64,000 bases of DNA from the NCBI GenBank assembly GCA_013365325.1, contig JABVXV010000033.1, positions 344,001 to 408,000 of the forward strand, read 5' to 3'. Numbering within the stretch: the stretch's first letter is position 1; each line of letters begins with the position of its first letter. The position numbers and the translations under genes were made by a program. Under the pieces are notes generated by a model. The model did not search any database, was not told the DNA's origin, and was given only the letters and a program-made list of their open reading frames with translations. This DNA comes from Dipetalonema caudispina. Taxonomy: Eukaryota > Nematoda > Chromadorea > Rhabditida > Onchocercidae. This document shows, in pieces, positions 12,196 through 22,789 of the stretch.

Positions 12196-13103
12196 CTAGA
12201 AGACAAACATCTGATGAAGCGTTGCACTTTGACATATAGCAGTATAAGTACTGTAAGACTCCTTTACAGCCGATATGCTTAAACTACTTATTTATTCACG
12301 CCATACAATCCGCTTAACTATTTCTTGATCGAATTAATTCAGGTAAAAAAATATATATATTTAATATCTCATAATGCAGTGAAACGGTATTTTCCAGTAA
12401 TTTCTGGTTTTAATAGAAGTTCTTTCACCGAGATCCGAACAAGAAAAAGTTAGCAAAGGAATGGAAGATGTACTACAAAATGAAAATGAATTGGACTAAC
12501 TTGAGTGTTTGAAATATACCATTAAATAATAATGGTGAAGGGTATGAAAAGAAATTATGGAAAGTCATAATGATTTTCCATTTGTTGGATAAGCATTTGC
12601 AACCAAAAACAGCACAAATATAGAACACAGTAAATCTAAACTGTGTAAGAATGGAATTTTCAACATTATAACCAATTTGAACTTTATTTGTTATGGAAAG
12701 ACGATTCAATTCAATACATCGTTCACTTCACACAATACAACATGAAATGATGAATGAAGAAAAAGGAATCAAAATCAAAGACATAAAATATCATTTTAAT
12801 ATTTCGAAATTGAAAAGTGCCTTCCATAATCAAATATGAAACAGTATTAGTACTTATTCAGCAGGCGCTGTGTTGTCCATTACCCTTAAAGCAAGTTACC
12901 CTTCAAAAGAGAGGAAATCAACAAAGAAATTTTAACTTTACAAACATTGGACATAATAAAAAGTGGATTGTAAAAACAACTCATCAAAACAAAGGAAAAA
13001 AAATCACCGAATGCAACTTACAAACAAAAATACTGCAAATATAAAGTTGGTATAATCAACAGAAAAAGTAAGTACAATACGAAAAATAGATGAGCTGAAT
13101 TTT
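12196..13103 (-). other. Intergenic spacer between DUS1L and PSMB4
   Basis: About 0.9 kb of AT-rich DNA between two genes on the same strand. No coding exon was recognised; open frames at 12473-12709 (-) and 12817-13044 (+) lack splice signals and motifs. It could be the intercistronic region of a two-gene operon, with the PSMB4 acceptor at 12197-12196 as the trans-splice site, or could hold an independent PSMB4 promoter. Confidence 0.45.
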
Positions 13104-14316
13104 CTACAACCCCATTATTCCGGAAATCAGAGTTGTTGCAATTGCTGCTGTACCATCACGTTCACGATAACACCACGGAATCTTGGTTGTAAAATGGAAA
13201 TTGTGAGCTGAAATTTTGAAAGCGTCATATCTTGTAACAAATATTCCATCCGCAATATCATTAGAATAGCTTAAGCATTTGTACAATGACATTGAAAACA
13301 AGTCAAAAAAAGTAACCTTGACTAAAATTTCTGGAAACTAACCGGTTTCTGAAAACTTATAAATTACCAAAATTAAGTTTGACAGCGATTATCAGTGGAT
13401 GGAATCGATTTTTAGGATATCGCGGGCGACTAATATAATTGAAGGACTCCAGAAATAAGAAGAGAATTTATTATATAAGAGAAGTAATCGAAACAAAGAA
13501 AGCTGAATGCAAATTAAGAATAGATATTAATCAGAAAGTGACTAACTACGCTATGTTCTTCGAAGTATAACAACAATGAGAGTCTAACGGGGAAAAGTAG
13601 CCTTACATAGAACAAATCAATTGAATGTGCGGAGAAAAAGAGATCTGATTCGATTGATAATTTCATGTTCCAATCATCCAACATTACAGAAATATTATCC
13701 AAATGATTCAATTATTTGCGCAGGTTAATTTTATTTATTAATCAGAAAGGTCTTTTTTTGCTTGGTCGGTAAAATTTGAATATTTCTTTAAAATGTAATA
13801 AAAGACGATGAAACACATATTTGTATTATAACTCTACTAAAAGAGAAAGCAAAACTTCGTTATATTGTATGAGACCAAAATAAAAGTAAAACAAACTTTT
13901 GCAGTCCTTTCGTTCCGTCGCGGCTCTGAAACGACAACAATTTCTACAATAGACGAATGTACAATCCTGACTAGCAGGTAAATCACAACGCAAACACTTC
14001 GAATAAGTTTGAATCTTGCACTGCTCCTTGCGATCTTCAATCTGTAATTCGACGTGATTTCTACGACAAAACTTAAGATTTACGACAAAACTTAAGACGA
14101 GCAGAAGCCTTAAACATCTCACGACAAAAATGGTAGCTATTAACGTCTGCCTGCTACTAATTCCTTAGTTTACTTGAAACTTTTGTTTTCGTTTTTAAGA
14201 ATTTGTAATTCATAAATAAATTTTTAAAAAAAAGCTCCGTTTTATAAAAAAATTTGTAATGGACAAGACTAAATGAATGCAATAAATGCAGAATTCTTTG
14301 GGGATATAAAAGAATA

Positions 14317-14350
<34 letters not shown>

Positions 14351-17300
14351 GAAATCCCGGTTTTTAAATTATGATGTAAAAGAAAAAATAGTTGAACGGA
14401 AATCTTCCTAATCTAAAAAATTATGAAGTTCTTATTATGACAACACAACTTCTCAATAACTGTAGACTTGTTGTATCAATAACTACTTACTTTCCGTTTT
14501 TCACGCTTACGCAATTGCCGCTTTGAAAGACCAGTCTTTTGAGCCAAAGCATCAAGTTCCGCTCGTCGTCGTTCGCGATACAAAGAATCAGAAATGGATG
14601 AATCATCGCGCATTGGGCGATAATAGGGCTTACAAATCCAGTGAGGCATCAACGCAGGCGAGGTTGCCAAAGCTGTTGCCTTCACTTCTGCAAATGAAAT
14701 CGTTGAAAGAAAATTTTTTCCTTCTACCAATTAGACACAGAAAAGGAACCTAGAAAGAATGTGTAATCCTCCATTTCGTAATAATCCAAAACAAAGTTGA
14801 TTAATGAAATCAGAACATTGCAACTCTAAAATATGTAAAAATGTACACCTGCAAATTCCAATCCTGAGCTCAAAACCGATTGAAAAACACGCTTTTCCAA
14901 ATCATCCACAATCTGACGAAAATCTTTCATAGAGCAAACGTATGACAAACGTTCACGTAAATCGCTATATTCCAATAAACTGAAAACAATTTCATATCAA
15001 AAAACACCAATAGTTATTTTCTTAATTTTTCAATTTGTGACTAATTACAAACGTCACAAATTCTGACGGAAAGAATTCATCAAGGTGTATTATTAAAACT
15101 GAAGAGAGAGCAGTAATAGAAATTTTTCGAAAGCCTGAAGAAAATTACAAAGATAGTGCGCGAGAGTGACCATAAAGTTCAGATAGCAGAAATGCAAAAA
15201 GCCATCAAGTTCAAATAAATTAAACAAAGTGTTCAATAGATAATATCGTAAGCCTCTTTCAGGATGTCTAAAAAGATTCGTCGATGACATAAAGATACGC
15301 TATCTCTTAGACAATCTACTGAACTGACAGGAATGATGAAAATGAATGTATTCTACTAGTAATGACAGTAGCAAGTAATGATAACACAACAACAATAATC
15401 ATACCTGTGGTGGCATATACGGAACAAGTGAGCCCGTACGGCGCTGATAGTAGATTCATAACGTTCTGCAAAATCTAGGTACTCTCGAGCTGCAGTCCAA
15501 TTTACTTCGTGCCGTTTTTCAAATAGGTACGGATTCGAAAGGATACCTTCAGCACTCATTACCGCACTTGCACCCGTCATTTCTAAGCACCGATCAACAT
15601 CACTGGGTAGCTAAATAACAAACGGCTGTAGACTTTCTTCATCGTTTAATTATATGTAACAATTAAGTGTTTTTAAATCTAAATTCAGATTCTTTCTGCA
15701 ATCACATCTCTTGTTATTGATGTCTGTGATATAAAAAAAGACAGGAGAAAACCTGAATATTGCCATTTGCTACTACTGGCACATCAACAGCATTTACGAC
15801 GGCACGCATTGCATACCAATCCGCTAGGCCAGTATTCGGACCCCGTTGTTCTCGAGTTCTTCCATGAACAGTGAGCATGCAAGCACCTGCTTTTACCAAG
15901 GCTCTGAAGATATATAGTTTAATTCATCGAAGCAAATAGGCTTCGCAATTGCAATTTTTATTCTTGAGAAAATTAACTTAAACAGACTAATAAAAGTTAT
16001 ATTACGATGTAGTAGAACGGATTAACAACACTATCAACCAAATCATTGCTTAAAATCACTGGTCAAATCACTATTTTGATATTGCAGCAGAGAAAAGAAG
16101 CATTTGATTTTTGCTGATAAAAATTTTGCTTATTCAACTTTTGACGTAATAATGTTGAAAGTTCATTGACCTGGCATACGCGACCGTTTCATTAATATCC
16201 TGAAGAATTCGTATTTTGCAGGATAGAGGTAATCGCAAACGCGAATGCAGCAATGTAACCATTTCACAAATCAATTTTAAGTCCTCCTGAAATGGACATT
16301 ACTTGGTAACATAACAGTCGGCATTAGTGCTCGCTGAAATAAAAGTTTGTGAATTCCATAAGTATGAAGTAAGTGAAGTGTCGCAATTCTCATGATAAAT
16401 CTCGGTTTAAGGATAAGGTAATTGTAATACCATTATGTATAAATTAGTAAAAAACTAAGTAAAGACTGTAGTATTCGCTTTCATTAGATGTGCCAATAAA
16501 TAAATCTATCCTACTTTTTTTCCCTTCCTGATGCCAAATTATCTAACAAAACTTACTTAAGTTAAACTTGAAATAGAAAAGTTGAAATTTTCGGAAAAAC
16601 CTGCAAATAAGCGCCATAATGCCCACGTTTAGCGATGAGCTGAGGACAGCCCAAGTTCAAATCTACTCCATCGCAAAAGCTTTCAACTAACTGGCAGGCA
16701 GTTAATAGCGTCACCGGATCGTTAGCACAGAACTGTACAATAAGAGGTCGATCATCAACGCATGTGGACAATGCTGTGCGGCGATAGGTGGCATCGGTGA
16801 CAAAAAGTTGAGCATGGATCATCGGTGAAAAACAAAGGTGCGCTCCATGCTTTCGCAGCATCATCCGGAATGCGAGCTCACTAAAATTAACTTACTTCTA
16901 CAATATGCTATTTGAATTTCCGTGTACCTTTGTCACGTGCAGTGCTCTAGTGTTATTGTCTCATATCCACTCCATGAACATTCCGAAAAAACCTTTAACC
17001 TTTTTCTTTACGTTTTCTATTTACTATATACTGTTATGCTTTCAACACAATGAATAATATTATTTCAATAATATAACACGAAGTTATTCCATCAAAATTA
17101 AGCATTTCTCATATATTATACACCTCGAAGCTTTCAAGTATTGACATCAACAAGCTTCAAATAATTGACTAATTCATGTATTTGTTGAAGTTAAAGTACA
17201 GAAATGGAATAACCTTTGGTCCACCATTGGTGCCACCACACAACGAATTTCCTCGATTCTTTTTCGCCAAGATGTTTTTTTGGCCAATTTTCGAGAATCG

Positions 17301-17377
17301 CTAAGTTCTGGTGGATTTCCCTCATACATAACATGTTTTCCCACATGCAGGATAAACCCGTTGTTGCCATCCTCCAT
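13104..17377 (-). CDS. DUS1L: tRNA-dihydrouridine(16/17) synthase, DUS1L family
   Basis: Nine minus-strand exons: 17377-17214, 16880-16601, 16286-16171, 15903-15753, 15610-15405, 14979-14849, 14687-14491, 14041-13897 and 13207-13104, phase-consistent, 497 residues (human DUS1L 473). The family is flavin-dependent and reduces uridine in the tRNA D-loop. Seen here: VVAPMVDQ (residues 47-54), [13 protein letters not shown], the active-site motif DLNLGCPQ with catalytic Cys133, CKIR with Lys172, [12 protein letters not shown] with His200, VVANGNIQ, and VMSAEG. The C-terminal extension typical of DUS1L, and absent from bacterial Dus, is present: a basic helical region, then a Cys cluster (Cys431, 434, 442, 447, 450, 451). 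The N-terminus is about 30 residues longer than in human DUS1L. The chosen ATG follows an acceptor at 17397-17396; the frame is also open between them, so an upstream start exon cannot be excluded. One donor is the weak GTTATT (exon 1). Confidence 0.97.
14319..14347. repeat. (AT)n microsatellite in DUS1L intron
   Basis: About 14 AT units inside the intron between the seventh and eighth coding exons of DUS1L. Confidence 0.95.
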
Positions 17378-17397
17378 GTACTGAGGACCACTCACCT

Positions 17398-18754
17398 GTA
17401 ATATTAGGTAAATTCTATCTGAAACTAAAAATACACACATCACTTATCGCAATATTTCCGTCTTACTAAAGATGCTGAATGACCTTTAACCGATTACATT
17501 ATGTGCTAACTTCCTAAGTCTACTATGATTCCAAAATACCATGAAAGTAGAACTTCGAAGCTTATCCAAGATAGGAAACACCGCGGAAAATGCAACACAA
17601 GAGTACCGGAAACACTCCAATTGGATAGGTCGATCTGCGATAGGTTAATGGCTTTGTTGCAATTTAAATGTGAGATTGACATGTTGTACATTATGACGTG
17701 GTAAAAGCATCGATGGTACAACTTTAACCGATGATTACTCTTAGCCCAATAAATGACCACTTCCCAGGTCAGAAGGTCAGTACAACAAGAAAATAAATTT
17801 TATTTAATATGAAATTTTACAACTATTCAAATAGAAAATGAAATTTCTTCACATGAATCATTTTTCCAATTTGTTGCAATATCAATAATTTGAAGTGTAA
17901 AAGAATAGAAATGATATTGTGAAATAGATACTTTCAATTCTAACTTATCCATTTACTATCAAATAATTCTCTCAGATTTCCCGAGATTTCTCAACAGCTT
18001 CAGTATATGATATTATTGTGTGATTTCTTATTCATCAGTTATGATGTAATCGATGCGATCAATCGTTCTACCTAATAGTATATGTATGTCTACAATTATT
18101 CAAATCTTACATGTAAAGCTATTGGTATGTTGTCCATTTACATCTCTGCAAAATGTGTCAGTCTGTCCGCATGAAACTATATGTATGTGAATGTCTCTGC
18201 TTACATCTATTTATACGTTAATAGTTTTCAAAGCTTTTTCAATTTATAACGTATTTGTCTATCCGATAGTGTTGTATACGTATGTTTGATTCATCTGTTT
18301 GTCTGTCCAATATAATGTAAAAAATGTGAATGGGACATGTCTGTCTGCCAATTTAGCAAATTCACTTCATATGTACCACTAAGTTCATTAGATTTATCGA
18401 TATGTATGGTAATAATATCCGTCCGTAACTTTTCATTGAGTAGCTCTATTTGCTATATATTTATATATCTGTTGAGAGAATAAAAGTTAAAAGTTTTATC
18501 TTTCACGATGTTATTAATATCAACATGATAGCGGACAATTTTTATCGATTGCAGTAATGAGAATAAGTGAGTCTGTCAGTCGTCATTTTTCGTTCCTTTT
18601 ATGATGCTCTTAATTAGTGGAAAAATGTAGGATACAATTAAATCTAATGATGGTTTATTTCCTGAAAGCTTTAAAATGTTCATTATCAGAGTTAAAATAT
18701 TGCATTTTCTCTTTCAATATTTCATTACTTCAGGAATTCAATCAGTAAACAGTT
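17398..18754. promoter_or_regulatory. Divergent intergenic region between DUS1L and the zinc-finger gene
   Basis: About 1.36 kb separate two genes pointing away from each other, so both promoters must lie here unless exons were missed. No core promoter element is obvious. The part from about 18080 to 18430 is rich in degenerate GTCT/TGTA-type repeats (TGTCTGTCC recurs). A minus-strand open frame at 17760-17506 shows no motif and is probably chance. The acceptor ATTACTTCAG ending at 18733 lies 21 nt before the zinc-finger gene's ATG and is a likely trans-splice site. Confidence 0.5.
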
Positions 18755-20828
18755 ATGCCAAGGCGGCCTCTCACAGATGTCGAATGGCGACGTAGTCTGC
18801 AACGTCGCAGAATGTTGGATGCTGAAAGGAAACGCCGTTTACGCGAGAATAACGCTTATCGAGTATTGGAACGAGCAAGGAATCGTGAAGCACGTCGTAG
18901 GCAACGAGAAAACCCTAAATTTCGAGAAGCAGAACGTGCTCGAGCACACGCTTATTACGTACATCATTGTATCACAGCATTTGATGATAGTGTGTTAAAT
19001 AGCTAGAATTATTTGTAACCAATATGAAAAATTAACCTTGAAAACTTGCGAGAGAAATATTATACAGTAAAGGAGCTTATATTCTCAGAATCATTCATTC
19101 AGTATATTCGTAATGTTTTGATCGCTTCAGATGTCCCTTTCTTCTACAGCAACTAATGAAGGTATTATATGCGGTTCATGTGGCTTAATTTTGAAACATG
19201 TAAAAGCTCTTCGTACACATCGTGCTGAGTTCCATCCTAGACAGGTACCTTGCTTATCCATTTATTAACATTAATTTCTTATCGAATAAGGGAAAGAATT
19301 GCCCACTGGTCGTTCAATTCTGACTTCAGCCATTAAGTTAGTACTTAGATTCATGAGACCTGATTATTCAGTTCAGCAGATCTCTTACCGATGCATTATT
19401 CTTTGTAAATTCGTGCCGGTTCGGAAGTTAAATATTATTCGTCAAAATGGGCATAATTTTGATATTATTTATGATTTCATAATAATACCGATTTTGTCAT
19501 TTATACCCAAATTCCTGACTAAATCTTCTTTAAGTTATTGGTAGCAGCAAAATATCTGTAATAGCTTTTTGCAGTAATTTTCCATTGCATAAAACTAGAT
19601 TTTGTTGCAGAGGATGTCTTTAGAGAATATTTTCAAGCCTTCCTCAAGGGATGTACCGCCGTCTAACGATGGTAGCGCTGTTGATTTCAGTAAATTAGTA
19701 ATGAATGCTATGAAAAAGGAAGGTAACTTATGTTTAATTCCATCTTTATTTTATTCTATTTAATATTAATTAACATTGTCGTCGAGAATTTGTTATTCCA
19801 AACTTCGTAGACAATCTTCTTGGCGTTAGGCAAAATCCAAAGATTTTAGGTTCATACTGCGACAGTAGTGAAAAAGTGTCCGTGGATAATCAAATAAATG
19901 CTGTTGCTGGAGCTATTGAACATATTGGTATATTTGTCTCTTATTAGTAGTGACGATAGTGTTTTAGCAGATATTACAGTTTATACAGTAGAATTTTTTA
20001 TACTCGGGATGTTGAAACTTTTGAAATTTCACCGACATGCAACTTCAAATTTTGTTGAATTCTAGTCTCATTTTTTCCATCTCACATATCGAAGTTTTAG
20101 ATTCTGCTGAACATTCATTGGTAGATTTTTATGGGATTATATTTTCCGATATGGAAGCAGCGATGAACAGAATGTTATCATGCAAACTAAAGAAGCACCG
20201 ATCTTGTGATTTGCAAACACATTTGGCCATTGAGGCTAAAGTAAGTTGATGTTCTGAAAGGTAACACTGTTGTGGCTGTAGAATAGATTAACAATCGGAG
20301 ATAGTTAAATAGGAACAAGAAAGAAATGTGATTTTTAGTTGGGAGAATTGCGCGAATATGTTCTTGAGACAGAGAAGACCGTTGAAAAACTCGCAGCATA
20401 TGGAGCTGCTTCCTCGAGTCTCATGGAAGAACAAAAGCTATCTACATCTTCAGATTTGATTTCTGTGTTGAGTATGCTCTTCATTTTACATCTTTATCAT
20501 AGTTTTAAAGTTTTTCTTCAAAATTTTTTTTAAACTTGTAAGATTTAATGAAAATTTCTGCAGGGGATTTCATTTTTCATGGTATACCACCTGCACCTGA
20601 TGACTTGCTTCTTGAAAATGGTGAAATTAAACAAGAATTGTGTGGAACTAATGATGGTAGTACAGAGAAGTGAGTGTTCCATTTGATTCAAATAAGGAGT
20701 TTTTAAAGTTACTTCTACACGTTTGACACAAGTATAAGCAGAAAGTTCTGTATATTCCTTTTTTTTTTTTTTCAATGATTGTAATTTGCAGAAGCTATGT
20801 TATATTTGATTCACGTCCAGTGGAATAA
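18755..20828 (+). CDS. C2H2 zinc-finger protein with Arg-rich N-terminal repeats
   Basis: Eight exons: 18755-18958, 19131-19244, 19611-19722, 19811-19927, 20101-20240, 20339-20471, 20564-20669 and 20792-20828; all phases agree, giving 320 residues. Residues 1-68 are extremely Arg-rich and contain two copies of a 21-residue unit centred on RENN (30-33) and RENP (51-54), each followed by an aromatic residue, Arg and ERAR; this resembles the Arg/Glu repeats of STPR-type DNA-binding domains, though those have a 23-residue period. Exon 2 encodes one classical zinc finger, C-x2-C-x12-H-x4-H (Cys82, Cys85, His98, His103). The rest is mostly helical and acidic, with LGELREYVLETEKTVEKL as a likely coiled coil. 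A nuclear, nucleic-acid-binding role is inferred. No named orthologue is recognised. An alternative acceptor 6 nt upstream of exon 5 keeps the same frame. Confidence 0.8.
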
Positions 20829-22789
20829 TGTAGCGCGAAGAAAGAAATAGTGAGCTAACTAAAGCACGTTATTGAAATAAAATACGAGAAATATAAGAAA
20901 TAGTATATGGCATTAATATGAATTAGGCTAATGAAATTGAGTGATGAATTTTGAAAAAAGATTATTCTGCCAGTGCTAGATATGGTTGAATAGATACATC
21001 GGCGTTTTAAGCAAACTGGTATGGGCTTAACTTAGGATTTTAATTTTTTCTTTGTTGTTTGTTTCAGGGCATGAATCGTTCTTGTTAACAGTGGAGAGCA
21101 ATATATTCAGAAAGCTGATTGTTTTCAAGTTATGGCGAAGAACTTTTTGCATCTTTGCTGTGTTCAAGAAACAGTTTTGGTTTTTTTTTCTCTATTTTCG
21201 TCTACTCTTGTCCAACTTCGGCTGGACAAAACCAGTTGCTTCAGTAGGATAGAAATCAATTGTCATTTGAAGAAGTCTGAATTGTTTATAATGGTGGCAC
21301 TGCCTTTCTACATTCTGGTTAATAGTTTTTACACTGGATTTATTCCGCAAATTTTGAAAAACTCATTTTTGTGCAATATTGTGTAGTTCATATACCTGAA
21401 TTAGATATTGTTATCAACGTGTAAGGCATTTTTGGTGTAAATAGATTTATTGCATTCATGAAGTATTTGTAAATTGTAAGTAGTTAGCTAATTGTCTAAG
21501 TGCTCATATTAAAGGGTCATTTGGAATAATGAATTTCCACTAGGAACCTTCCTATTGTATCCTTATTCTTTCAAATCTTTGTATGGTATTTTCTTAAAAG
21601 TTGCATTGATTCTAACATATCCAAACACGCTTGGGAAAACTTTTAGAATGTTGTGAAGTTTGGTAGACTAATAGCTTTCTTTTTAAACATCTCTTTGCAA
21701 TGCAGCAAAGGAACATTTCAAAATATCGTGAAATTTTCAAGTGCGGACTCTCTCGCGCTTATCTTTAGATGATGGAGGGAGCAATATTGGACATGTCAGT
21801 AACTTCGACTCATTCTTAGATGAAGGAGGTAATATGATAAGGAATGTGAAGTTATTTCTATGAAAGAAACAGTGAAATGATTTGTATCTTAGTTTCCCGA
21901 AATTTTGTTATATGTTCGTTTAGAAAATCCGGGTGTTTCTGCTAATCGTTGTGAATTGTGACCTAATTTATTCCTTTTTTTTATTTTTATTGTATTTATT
22001 CCTGTGGGTGTTGGTATTGCCACTTGTTATATCACTTAACTTTTATTTCTCTATCTCTTTTTTCCTTTCTTGTTTTGATAATTGCTATAACAATATTTTG
22101 TGGTCGACGGATAGTAAACCATTTGTATCTAGAATTTAATTTTTCTCGTCGTTTTGCGTAATGAAATATGTTATTTAAAAAATCTGATATTCCAATAAAT
22201 CTCAAATATATCATCATGATAGAAATGGATGGTCTGGAGCATGATATTGCTGTTAGTCAAAGAAAATTACCAATCATCCGATGAATTGGTAATAATGGAT
22301 GTAAATTTTGTAATTTAGAGAAAGTGGAAGAGACAGAGAAGGGAAGTATCCGTTTCGATAACCCAAGAAATGGTCATGGTGTATGAAAGGTGAGATATAA
22401 GTAGAGTGGGTATGGATGTCTCTTAATTTTCAAGTGCTAGCATAGACAAGAAGGACTTAGATTTGTTGAGGAGGATAATATTGAATTTTGAAAAATTTTG
22501 TTAGGTAAATGTTAATGAAATGCCATGATTTATTATGGCCTTCCATCTAAAAATATCATTATTAAAATTACAAAATCCTTTAAAGCAATTAGAACATTTT
22601 ATATGATACCATTTGAAATGATTATTTGGTGCTTAACTGTATAAGGAAAATAATCCATTCCAACTAAATCGTACATTCGGTCACTCTTAACCTTTGTTCT
22701 GATTTATCGGATTTTTCTTTTTTTTTTTTCTCTCTCTCTCTCTCTATACAGATTTTCGAAAAGATTAGAGGTATCAACAAGGATTTTTC
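20829..22789 (+). other. Intergenic region with a chain of candidate exons
   Basis: About 2 kb between the zinc-finger gene and the WTAP-like gene. Three short segments have good acceptors and donors and matching phases: 21769-21828, 22223-22251 and 22319-22389. Joined, they read DDGGSNIGHVSNFDSFLDEG, then EMDGLEHDIA, then RKWKRQRREVSVSITQEMVM plus four residues. The last ends in phase 2 and could splice to the acceptor at 22751, but there the frame differs from the WTAP-like frame and stops soon. They may be an unrecognised small gene, alternative 3' exons of the zinc-finger gene, or noncoding 5' exons of the WTAP-like gene. Open frames at 21052-21386 look like chance. Confidence 0.3.
22728..22745 (+). 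repeat. (TC)n pyrimidine tract before the WTAP-like gene
   Basis: A pyrimidine run of T followed by TC dinucleotides leads straight into the acceptor CAG at 22749-22751. The ATG at 22790 follows, with an in-frame TAG in between. The tract would act as a strong polypyrimidine tract for trans- or cis-splicing. Confidence 0.75.

Noticed and set aside
17506..17760. 84-codon minus-strand frame upstream of DUS1L, considered as its first exon
   Set aside because: The DUS1L N-terminus is already longer than the human one with exon 17377-17214, and this frame shows no similarity.
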